Positions 1 to 5,670 of a stretch of DNA of 6,978 bases are shown here, piece after piece. Origin of the DNA: Thermoplasmata archaeon (GTDB lineage Archaea; Thermoplasmatota; Thermoplasmata; Lutacidiplasmatales; UBA184). Positions within the stretch are counted from its first letter, which is position 1. Every line of letters begins with the position of its first letter. The DNA lies in the NCBI GenBank assembly GCA_022750355.1, contig JAKIVW010000029.1, forward strand, positions 8,163 to 15,140, written 5' to 3'. The translations under genes and the position numbers were made by a program. The notes under the pieces are model-generated. The model ran no database searches. It had not been told where the DNA came from and saw only the letters and a list, made by a program, of their open reading frames with translations.

Positions 1-46
1 TCCGAAAGATTCTCACCCGCGGGCAGGGGGGAGCCGTTGATAGAGG

Positions 47-856
47 TTACTCTCGCCAATCCAGACCGACCGTCCGCCAGCCGATCTTGGCGACCGGAGG
101 GGGGCGGCGCTTGTGGCGGGTGCGGGTCAGCCGGTCGGCGATCCGGAGGACGGCGGCGAGGGGGATCCCCGTCCGTTCGTGGATCTCCTCGGGGCGGCAC
201 AGCTGTTCGAGGCCGAACAGCACGCGGTCGAGGTCCGCGTACGAAGTGCCGAGTTCCTCCTCATCGGTCTGACCCTCCCAGAACCCGGCCGAAGGTGGGC
301 GCTCCCGGATCGCGGCCGGAAGTCCGAGCTGTTCGGCCAGCGACCGGACCTGGGTCTTGTACAGGTCCCCGATCGGAAGCAGGTCGGCGCCCCCATCTCC
401 GTACTTCGTGAAGTAGCCCTGCAGCAGCTCCGACTTGTTGCCGGTCCCGAGGACGAGTCGCTGATGGTCCCGGGCGAGGGCGAACAGGACGGTCATCCGG
501 AGTCGGGCGACCGTGTTGCCGACCGTGATCCGGTCCGTCACCTCGGGGAGCGCGGTCCGGAACTCCTCGGTGATCCGCTCGAGGGAGACGGTGCGGTGGG
601 AGATCCCGAGATCCTCCGCGTAGCGTTCGGTCTCGCGTCGAAGGGGCTCCGGGAAACCGTGGGAGGGCAAGAGCACCCCGAGGACGCGCTCGCGCCCCAA
701 TGCGTCCGCGGCCAGGCGGGCGCACAGCGCGCTGTCGATCCCGCCCGAAAGTCCGAGAACGACCCCCTCACCGGACGGAGGGAGGGCGTGTGCGCGCAGG
801 AACTGGTGGATCGTCGACTCGGTGTGTTTCGGGAGGTGCGGGACGAGGTCGTTCAC
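47..856 (-). CDS. nadE: NH3-dependent NAD+ synthetase
   Basis: Cytosolic enzyme for the last step of NAD synthesis: it adenylates deamido-NAD with ATP and replaces the AMP with ammonia. The 269-residue product shows the N-type ATP pyrophosphatase P-loop SGGIDS at residues 37-42. Further family signatures are GTGNKSE (137-143), KYGDGGAD (151-158) followed by PIGDLYKTQV, and PSAGFWEGQTDEEELG (188-203). There is no nitrilase-type glutaminase domain, so ammonia is the expected nitrogen donor, and the length fits the short archaeal/bacterial form. The reading frame stays open upstream to 991, but GTG at 856 is the preferred start. It overlaps the TGA of raSEA as GTGA, has GGAG seven bases upstream, and the extra 45 residues would be an Arg/Pro-rich antisense-like stretch unlike the family. 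The overlap implies translational coupling with raSEA. The 46 bases beyond its stop show nothing recognisable. Function is very secure; only the exact start is inferred. Confidence 0.96.
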   Translation of the reverse strand: MNDLVPHLPKHTESTIHQFLRAHALPPSGEGVVLGLSGGIDSALCARLAADALGRERVLGVLLPSHGFPEPLRRETERYAEDLGISHRTVSLERITEEFRTALPEVTDRITVGNTVARLRMTVLFALARDHQRLVLGTGNKSELLQGYFTKYGDGGADLLPIGDLYKTQVRSLAEQLGLPAAIRERPPSAGFWEGQTDEEELGTSYADLDRVLFGLEQLCRPEEIHERTGIPLAAVLRIADRLTRTRHKRRPPPVAKIGWRTVGLDWRE

Positions 857-1875
857 GCCTCGACTCCGAGCGGTTCCAGCGCGCGGCTCACTTCCCACTC
901 GGTTCGACAGGAACAGTCGAGGTCGTCCAGGGGACCGAACTCCTGCCGGAGGGACGCCGTCTCGATCGCCTCGAGGACCCGGGCGTCGCACTCCCCGCAG
1001 TTGTGCGGTCCTCGGGGGAGTCCGCCGGCCGTCGGGAACGAAACGAGCCGGCTCTCACCCCGTCGGCTCGCTCCGACCCGGAGCGCATCGACGACCGACC
1101 AGAGCCACGGGGGCCGGTAGCGACCCCGCCGGAACAGCCACTCGACGACCGTCCCGTTCTGGATGTGCACGGGGTTCACCGACAGCGCGTTGAAATGAGG
1201 GGCCGCCTCGCCGACGGAGCGAACGACGTCCCGCAGCGACTCGGTTTCGGTGAGGTAGGGGGGCTTGAGCAGCAGGTAGGCCTTCGCCCGCAGACCGAGG
1301 GCCCGGACCCGGTCCCCGGCGGCGAGATACTCGGAAGGGGGGGCGTTCTTGTGGACATACCGCCCTAGGACGGTCGGGTCGGTCGATTCCAGCCCGAGGG
1401 CCACCTCGATCTCACCGGCGAATTCGGACTTCAAGGGTTCGAGGTTCGCCGCGACGGCGAACTCGGGCAAGGTTTCGAACAGGAGTCGACGCGCTTTTCC
1501 GGAGAACGCCGCGACGAGGCGTCGGCGACTTTCCGGGTCGACCTCCCGATCATCCAGAAAACTCCCCGACGTGTAGACCTTCACGTACGGTTCGTTCCGA
1601 TAGCGAGCGACCGCGTTCGAGAGCTGTTCGGCGAGCTCCTCGGGCGTGGCCGAGCGTCCGAGCGTGTCCTTGGCGTATCCGCACATCGAGCAGCCTTTTT
1701 CGTCGGCCCAGTAGCACCCCCGGGTCCGGAGAATGAGTACGAAGGCCGAGACCTCTTCGGCCCCGATCGCCTCACGCTCGACCCACTGGTTCACATACCG
1801 TCGGGCGTCGGTCGGACCCGCGGGCTCCGGACGTCGGTCCCTGGCGACGGTCCGAGCGAGCGATTCGGGTGTCAC
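853..1875 (-). CDS. raSEA: Archaeosine synthesis radical SAM protein RaSEA
   Basis: Radical SAM enzyme that acts with ArcS in making archaeosine (G+) at position 15 of archaeal tRNA. In the known pathway ArcS attaches lysine to preQ0 in tRNA, and RaSEA cleaves the lysine adduct to leave the formamidine. The 340-residue protein has the cluster cysteines C54, C62 and C65 in the spacing CX7CX2C, within RGCYWADEKGCSMCGY. This non-canonical spacing, compared with CX3CX2C, is typical of the RaSEA family as I recall it. Other family-like segments are YTSGSFLDDREVD (101-113), GLESTDP (161-167) and KPPYLTE (204-210). The C-terminal part adds C293/C296 (HNCGEC) and C321/C323 (DCSC), a possible second metal site. 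The start is GTG at 1875; the codons just upstream contain no alternative start. It is the first gene of the raSEA-nadE unit. ArcS and the tRNA guanine transglycosylase are not in the window, so the pathway cannot be confirmed from neighbours. Confidence 0.92.
   Translation of the reverse strand: MTPESLARTVARDRRPEPAGPTDARRYVNQWVEREAIGAEEVSAFVLILRTRGCYWADEKGCSMCGYAKDTLGRSATPEELAEQLSNAVARYRNEPYVKVYTSGSFLDDREVDPESRRRLVAAFSGKARRLLFETLPEFAVAANLEPLKSEFAGEIEVALGLESTDPTVLGRYVHKNAPPSEYLAAGDRVRALGLRAKAYLLLKPPYLTETESLRDVVRSVGEAAPHFNALSVNPVHIQNGTVVEWLFRRGRYRPPWLWSVVDALRVGASRRGESRLVSFPTAGGLPRGPHNCGECDARVLEAIETASLRQEFGPLDDLDCSCRTEWEVSRALEPLGVEA
864..867 (-). promoter_or_regulatory. Shine-Dalgarno GGAG for nadE
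   Basis: GGAG on the minus strand lies seven bases before the GTG at 856, inside the 3' end of raSEA. It supports choosing that GTG over the longer open frame and suggests the downstream cistron can be initiated internally in a bicistronic mRNA. Confidence 0.6.
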
Positions 1876-1906
1876 GTCGTCCCCGGCCCGGAGCGAGGGC
1901 GGTTCC

Positions 1907-1914
1907 TAATATCG
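1907..1914 (-). promoter_or_regulatory. TATA-like element for raSEA-nadE
   Basis: CGATATTA on the minus strand is the only clearly AT-rich octamer in the GC-rich 74-base gap upstream of raSEA. Its centre is about 35 bases before the GTG. With the usual archaeal TATA-to-start spacing of about 27 bases, transcription would begin roughly 8 bases before the GTG, giving a very short leader. The position is seen directly; the promoter role is inferred. Confidence 0.45.
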
Positions 1915-1918
1915 TACA

Positions 1919-1937
1919 CCCCGACGGTACCGCGGGG
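1919..1937. repeat. Inverted repeat between phosphoesterase and raSEA
   Basis: CCCCG (1919-1923) and CGGGG (1933-1937) form a perfect five-base inverted repeat. The nine bases between them contain the palindrome CGGTACCG (1925-1932). It sits 13 bases past the phosphoesterase stop and 5 bases upstream of the raSEA TATA-like element. It could be a 3'-end hairpin for the phosphoesterase mRNA or an operator for raSEA. No T-run follows on the minus strand, so a standard terminator is not well supported. Confidence 0.3.
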
Positions 1938-1949
1938 TCCCCGTTCGGG

Positions 1950-3341
1950 TCAATCGTCGTCCGAATCCGGTTGTCCGGGGAGCGGATTCCAGGCATTCGG
2001 GTCGATCTCGTGGTAGTCCCGGAGCGGCCAGCTGTTCGTCATCGGGTACGCCGCCTTGGCCCAGTTCGTCGGGAACAGGAACGGGGCGCGCGCCGTCTGA
2101 TTGAAGTTGAAGTAGTCGAACGGGAGCGGCGCGTTGTGGTCGCGAGCGTCGAGGTAACTATCGTTGAGAAAACGCCACTCCATGAAGTGGAGTGTCGATT
2201 CGAAATAACCGAGGCCGGAAACGACGGTGCCGGCGGGAGTGTACGGGCTGATGACGATCAGCGGAACGCGGATGGAGAGACCGAGGGAATCCAGGACCGG
2301 CGGGTTGACCCCGTCGTAGAATCCCCCGTAGTCGTCCCACGAGAGGAAGATCGCGGTCGATTTCCAATAGGACGAGGTCTCGACCGCGTCCACCAGACTG
2401 GCCACGTACTGCTGGCCCTGGGAGAGATTGCTGGGAGGATGGTCGGAATCGTTGGACTCGGGGATGATCCAGGAAATGTTGGGGAACGAGGGGCCCTTGA
2501 GGTCCGTGAAGAAGTGGGATCGACCGACCAGGTGTCCGGCTTCGAAGGAATTGTACGTCTCCGCCCGGGCCTGGAACGGATTCCACGCCGAGTAGGCGCC
2601 GGTGCCTTGGGCGTGGTTGATCGCCATTTGGTAGGTTTGGAGCGCATAATCGTAGTACTTCCATGAGACCGTTTTGGTCTGATTCGTCTGGTTGAGCAGG
2701 TCCTGGACGGTCCGCGTGCTGTTCGCCTGGTTGAGGTAGGCGTGCAACTCGAGGGGGGTGGCGAGGGTGTGCTTTGAGGCGTTGACCGACAGGGCGGGCG
2801 CCTGCCCGGCAATCATGTACCAATGGTTCGGCTCCGACCACGAGACCACGGAGGAAAAGAAATCGTCCCCGAGCCCGTACTGCTCGGCCATGTCCCAGTA
2901 GATCGGGATCTCCGAGCCGTTCCAATGCCCGAACGTCTCGTTCGTGTGCTTCTCCGCGGCGTAGAACCCGTTCATGGCGCCGCCGTCGATCGCGGTTCGG
3001 GTGGAGACGTAGGTGTGGAGCATGTCCGGGACCTTCAGCGTCGTGAAGTTGTAGGGCACGGTGCACCCGGCCGTCGGATTCGTGGGCGTGAGGGGGACAC
3101 ACGTCCCCGGTGGGATCCCGTTCGTCGTGTTGGGACAGTACGCGCCCCCGGTCTGACAGTAGTTCCCGAAGAAGCTGTCGTAGGCGTGATTCTCCATCAT
3201 GATCACGACGATGTGCTGGATCGGGACGTTGGCGGGACCCCAACTGATGAGGGGACGTTGCTCGTCGACAAATCCGGTCCACGACGCGGGTCCGACGAGG
3301 GCGACCACCGCCACGATACCCACGATCGTCAGGACTCGCAC
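1950..3341 (-). CDS. Secreted phosphoesterase, phospholipase C/acid phosphatase family
   Basis: Member of the phosphoesterase family that includes phospholipase C and AcpA-type acid phosphatases, predicted to hydrolyse phosphate esters outside the cell. Length is 463 residues. Residues 3-17 are hydrophobic after an N-terminal arginine, which fits a signal peptide or signal anchor. The family start motif VIMMENHAYDSFFG (46-59) supplies the Glu50-Asn51 metal-ligand pair. SEPNH (169-173) places Ser169 as the likely nucleophile, by comparison with the Ser/Thr before PN in AcpA and PLC. DHPP (300-303) and SWDDYGGFYDGV (334-345) follow, with Asp336/Asp337 as expected metal ligands. Four cysteines (62, 69, 81, 93) could form disulfides. 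Thirteen N-X-S/T sequons suggest a heavily N-glycosylated exoprotein. The start is GTG with GAGG five bases upstream. The substrate cannot be told from sequence: phospholipid, phosphomonoester and other esters are all possible. The gene is less GC-rich than its neighbours. Confidence 0.88.
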   Translation of the reverse strand: MRVLTIVGIVAVVALVGPASWTGFVDEQRPLISWGPANVPIQHIVVIMMENHAYDSFFGNYCQTGGAYCPNTTNGIPPGTCVPLTPTNPTAGCTVPYNFTTLKVPDMLHTYVSTRTAIDGGAMNGFYAAEKHTNETFGHWNGSEIPIYWDMAEQYGLGDDFFSSVVSWSEPNHWYMIAGQAPALSVNASKHTLATPLELHAYLNQANSTRTVQDLLNQTNQTKTVSWKYYDYALQTYQMAINHAQGTGAYSAWNPFQARAETYNSFEAGHLVGRSHFFTDLKGPSFPNISWIIPESNDSDHPPSNLSQGQQYVASLVDAVETSSYWKSTAIFLSWDDYGGFYDGVNPPVLDSLGLSIRVPLIVISPYTPAGTVVSGLGYFESTLHFMEWRFLNDSYLDARDHNAPLPFDYFNFNQTARAPFLFPTNWAKAAYPMTNSWPLRDYHEIDPNAWNPLPGQPDSDDD

Positions 3342-3480
3342 TCTTGCCTCAGGGCATCAGGTCCGAGGGACAGAAAGTTCGCCCGCGGATCGTCTTCGAC
3401 CTCTCGGGAGCCCGGTAAGGGATTCTTGGGGTTAAGGGTTCGCTCGCCGTTCCTCGAAGGGGCCCCCCGGTCGAGGGGGC
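3342..3480 (-). other. Intergenic leader/promoter region of the phosphoesterase
   Basis: These 139 bases separate ribK from the phosphoesterase and hold no convincing small gene. The best TATA candidate on the minus strand is CCCTTAACCC (3429-3438). If used, transcription would start near 3407 and give a leader of about 65 bases ending in the GAGG site. CCTCGA (3452-3457) and TCGAGG (3471-3476) form a perfect six-base inverted repeat just after the ribK stop, with a G/C-rich interior. It could form a hairpin in the 3' end of the lsm-ribK mRNA, but there is no T-rich tract after it. Promoter and hairpin are both weak calls. Confidence 0.35.
3347..3350 (-). promoter_or_regulatory. Shine-Dalgarno GAGG for the phosphoesterase
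   Basis: GAGG on the minus strand is separated by five bases (CAAGA) from the GTG at 3341. It decides the start and implies a transcript with a true leader, unlike lsm and citrate synthase. Confidence 0.6.
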
Positions 3481-4182
3481 TCAGGACTCTTCGAGGTCGA
3501 TGGTGACGGAGTCCCCGTCCTTGAGGTGGAGCTTGTCGCGGAGGCAGTCCGCGGCGACAAACTCGACCACGTCCTTGTAGTGGGTCCGGTCGGGATGGAT
3601 GAGGTGGCAGGCCCGCCCGTTCATCCGGGCCGCGAAGCACGTGGCCCCGCCGAACGTCCGTCCGCTCGCCTGGAATCCATCGATCCGAAGCCCGGACCAG
3701 TCACTGACCAGGGACGACTTGCGCAACGCTTCGGCGGTGAGGCGTACATTCAGAGTTCCGGGGTAGGGAGTATACCCTAAGCGCTCGGAGAACTGCACGA
3801 GGTAGCCGGGTTGGCTGAGGTAGTACCGACCTTCCCCGAGGCCGCTCGCCACCTTGCCGGTAAACGAGAGGCGCGAGGGGCCCTCGAAGATTCGACGATA
3901 GGAATGGTATTCGGTCCGCAGGACGGCCATCGCGGCCGGCGTCAACTGAAGGCGCTGTCGGCGTTGTCCGAGTGCCCGGGTGATCAACCCTTTGCGCTCC
4001 AGCGCCACGAGGTATCGGTCCGCCGCCTGTTGGCTCACGCCGATCCGCTCCCCGACCTCTCCCGAGGTGAGGACGACCGGGGTCGAGTCGGCACCGTCAT
4101 GGGCGAGTACTTTCAGGACGGCGAGGGCCTCTCCTTTCGGTCGGGGGCGAACATTCTCGGGGGGCGGAGGACGCGCGGGCAC
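3481..4182 (-). CDS. ribK: CTP-dependent riboflavin kinase with winged-helix domain
   Basis: Archaeal riboflavin kinase that makes FMN from riboflavin using CTP rather than ATP, in the cytosol. Residues about 15-100 form a winged helix-turn-helix: LTSGEVGERIGVSQQAADRY at 38-57 is the helix-turn-helix core, followed by LERKGLITR. Residues about 105-231 are the RibK domain, with GKVASGLGEGRYY (109-121), PYPGTLNV (139-146), HPDRTHY (196-202) and LRDKLHLKDGD (214-224), all family hallmarks. At 233 residues it is the long, DNA-binding-domain-fused form, as opposed to the single-domain Methanocaldococcus enzyme. The GTG start is two bases after the lsm stop, with GAAGG ten bases upstream, so it is the second gene of an lsm-ribK unit. 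The winged helix suggests that it also acts as a regulator, probably of riboflavin genes; that role is inferred from the family and not visible here. Confidence 0.95.
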   Translation of the reverse strand: MPARPPPPENVRPRPKGEALAVLKVLAHDGADSTPVVLTSGEVGERIGVSQQAADRYLVALERKGLITRALGQRRQRLQLTPAAMAVLRTEYHSYRRIFEGPSRLSFTGKVASGLGEGRYYLSQPGYLVQFSERLGYTPYPGTLNVRLTAEALRKSSLVSDWSGLRIDGFQASGRTFGGATCFAARMNGRACHLIHPDRTHYKDVVEFVAADCLRDKLHLKDGDSVTIDLEES

Positions 4183-4184
4183 GT

Positions 4185-4427
4185 TCAGTTGACCTTCGCG
4201 CTCGTTCCCTGGGGGGCGTGAAGAGTGACGACGTTCGAACCCCGCAGAACGACGCGTCCCAGATGGCGACTGACCTCGGAGGTCGTTTCGTCCGCGTTGT
4301 CCAGCACGAGGTTCAGATGTTCATCGACGCCGAGAAGCGTGCCGGTCATCTGGCGGGTGTCCTTGAGGGTCAGCGTCACCCGCTGGCCGAGGAGACGCTC
4401 GACGAGCGTGGTCGGGGTGTCCACCAT
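4185..4427 (-). CDS. lsm: Archaeal Sm-like RNA-binding protein (Lsm/SmAP)
   Basis: Small Sm-fold protein that forms a heptameric ring binding U-rich RNA; in archaea it takes part in RNA processing and turnover. The 80-residue sequence has both Sm motifs. Sm1 spans about residues 8-43, with G14, LKD (21-23), G29 and DEHLNLVL (35-42). Sm2 is LGRVVLRGSNVVTLH (56-70). The residues that line the uridine pocket in known structures have counterparts at His37/Asn39 and Arg62/Gly63/Asn65. It starts at ATG 4427, the only ATG start among the six complete genes, with no Shine-Dalgarno upstream. It leads the lsm-ribK unit and is divergent from citrate synthase. Archaeal lsm genes are often followed by the ribosomal protein L37e gene; here ribK takes that place. 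Confidence 0.95.
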   Translation of the reverse strand: MVDTPTTLVERLLGQRVTLTLKDTRQMTGTLLGVDEHLNLVLDNADETTSEVSRHLGRVVLRGSNVVTLHAPQGTSAKVN

Positions 4428-4450
4428 CGGGGAACCGACGGGGGTGGTGG

Positions 4451-4460
4451 GTTTAGCCTT
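4451..4460 (-). promoter_or_regulatory. TATA-like box for lsm-ribK (leaderless)
   Basis: AAGGCTAAAC on the minus strand. Its core AGGCTAA (4459 to 4453) ends 26 bases before the ATG at 4427, the spacing expected when transcription starts on or next to the start codon. No Shine-Dalgarno is present between them. The same heptamer is found before citrate synthase on the other strand. Confidence 0.55.
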
Positions 4461-4483
4461 GTTGCCGCGGACCGTCGGGCGTC

Positions 4484-4494
4484 GAGGCTAAGGG
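4484..4494 (+). promoter_or_regulatory. TATA-like box for citrate synthase (leaderless)
   Basis: GAGGCTAAGGG contains AGGCTAA (4485-4491), which ends 25 bases before the GTG at 4516. There is no purine-rich ribosome binding site between 4495 and 4515, so a leaderless transcript is likely. It mirrors the lsm element and forms with it a seven-base inverted repeat centred between the two genes. Confidence 0.55.
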
Positions 4495-4515
4495 GCGTCA
4501 GGCTTCCGCCATCGC

Positions 4516-5658
4516 GTGTCCGTCCCCACCCCGATCGCCAAGGGCTTGGACCACATCGTGGTCGACCGCTCATCGATCTCCTGGGTGGGTGGGGAAACGG
4601 GCGACCTGGTCTATCGCGGATTCGACGTCCGTGACATCGTACCGGGAATCCCGTACGAATCCGCCGTCCACCTGATCCTCCGAGGCGACCCGCCGGGCGC
4701 GGACCCGTCCCCCGAGGTGGTGGCGGCGCTCCGCCGCTATCAGACTCCCTCGCCCGCGGTCGAGAAGGTGGTGGACGCCCTGGAGCCCACCCTCCCACCG
4801 CTGGAGGCGCTTCGGACGATCCTTTCGGCGATGGGAGACGGGAGTTTCGCCTACCCTCCGACGATCGACGAGGGGTACCGTCTCATCGCCCAGACTCCCG
4901 TCCTGTTGGCCCGGTTCGTCCGGCGGGCTCGAGGTGAGAGCCCGGTCGACCCCCAGCCCACCCGGTCCCACGCCGCCAACTATCTCGCGATGCTCTCGGA
5001 CGAGCGCCCGACCCCCGAACGGGTCTCCGCTCTCGAGAGCTACCTCGTGCTCCTGGCCGACCACGGCATGAACGCCTCGACCTTCGCGCTCCGGACCGCG
5101 ATCTCGACCCAGTCGGACCTCGCGAGTGCGGCGACGGCCGCGCTCGCAGTCCTCAAAGGGCCGGTGCACGGTGGCGCGCCGAGTCGTGTGTCCGACATGC
5201 TCGACGCCATCGCGAAGCCCGACCAAGCCGACGAATGGATCGCATCCAAAATCGCCCAGAACGAGGTCCTCTTCGGGTTTGGTCACCGCGCCTACAAGGC
5301 CGATGACCCGCGGGCGGTCGTGCTGCACGGAATCGCCCAACGCGTGGCCGAGCCGACGCGGCTGGCCCTGGCCGAGGCGGTCGAACGCTCGGCGCTGGTC
5401 GCCCTGCGAGCCGCCCACCCGCGGGCCAAGCTCTACACCAACGTCGAATTCTGGAGCGCGGTCGTCCTCGAGTCGGTGGGCCTGCCTCGCGCCCTTTTCA
5501 CCCCGACGTTCGCGGTCGCGCGAACGGCCGGATGGACCGCCCACGCATTGGAGCAGGCCGCGGACAATCGCCTCATCCGACCGGACATCGAATACATCGG
5601 TCCGGCGAAGGGTCGGCGCTGGCCCCGACCGCTCGAAGGGCACCCGACCCCGTCGTAA
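4516..5658 (+). CDS. gltA: Citrate synthase (or 2-methylcitrate synthase)
   Basis: Condenses acetyl-CoA with oxaloacetate to citrate at the entry to the citric acid cycle; propionyl-CoA use cannot be excluded. The product is 380 residues, the size of the dimeric archaeal/Gram-positive type, and lacks the N-terminal extension of the E. coli enzyme. The N-terminus (IAKGLDHIVVDRSSISWVGG) matches the start of archaeal citrate synthases. Active-site segments are ADHGMNASTF (181-190, His183), KGPVHGG (214-220, His218) and GFGHRAYKADDPRA (254-267, His257). Arg336 lies in ARTAGWTAH, and NRLIRP (351-356) holds Arg355. The usual catalytic Asp is replaced by Glu311 in TNVEFW (308-313). I recall NVEFW in actinobacterial CitA-type enzymes, so this may be a subfamily trait. 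The start is GTG at 4516, supported by the N-terminal match and by the TATA-like box 25 bases upstream. The gene is divergent from lsm and convergent with dnaK. Confidence 0.94.
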   Translation: MSVPTPIAKGLDHIVVDRSSISWVGGETGDLVYRGFDVRDIVPGIPYESAVHLILRGDPPGADPSPEVVAALRRYQTPSPAVEKVVDALEPTLPPLEALRTILSAMGDGSFAYPPTIDEGYRLIAQTPVLLARFVRRARGESPVDPQPTRSHAANYLAMLSDERPTPERVSALESYLVLLADHGMNASTFALRTAISTQSDLASAATAALAVLKGPVHGGAPSRVSDMLDAIAKPDQADEWIASKIAQNEVLFGFGHRAYKADDPRAVVLHGIAQRVAEPTRLALAEAVERSALVALRAAHPRAKLYTNVEFWSAVVLESVGLPRALFTPTFAVARTAGWTAHALEQAADNRLIRPDIEYIGPAKGRRWPRPLEGHPTPS

Positions 5659-5670
5659 AGGCTCGGGGGA

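Noticed and set aside
1..46. Possible RNA gene or terminator downstream of nadE
   Set aside because: No cloverleaf, convincing hairpin or T-run can be made out in these 46 bases.
47..856. QueC/GAT-QueC-type PP-loop enzyme of archaeosine synthesis rather than NAD synthetase, given the raSEA neighbour
   Set aside because: The NK-S-E, KYGDGGAD, PIGDLYKTQ and PSAGFWEGQTDE segments are NadE-specific; only the SGGxDS loop is shared with QueC.
857..991. N-terminal extension of NadE by 45 residues
   Set aside because: It would overlap the raSEA coding end by 139 bases, has shadow-like composition, and the GTG at 856 has a good Shine-Dalgarno and fits the family length.
113..1120. Long plus-strand open frame (335 codons) antisense to nadE and raSEA
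   Set aside because: Low-complexity Arg/Gly/Pro/Glu-rich product with no family motif; it is the high-GC shadow of well-recognised minus-strand genes and crosses two of them.
2158..3282. Minus-strand open frame of 374 codons overlapping the phosphoesterase in another frame
   Set aside because: Arg/His/Pro/Gly-rich product without motifs, whereas the other frame contains the complete phosphoesterase family signature.
4570..5643. Minus-strand open frame of 357 codons inside citrate synthase
   Set aside because: Arg/Gly/Val-rich with no motif, antisense to a gene with clear active-site signatures; explained by third-position GC bias.
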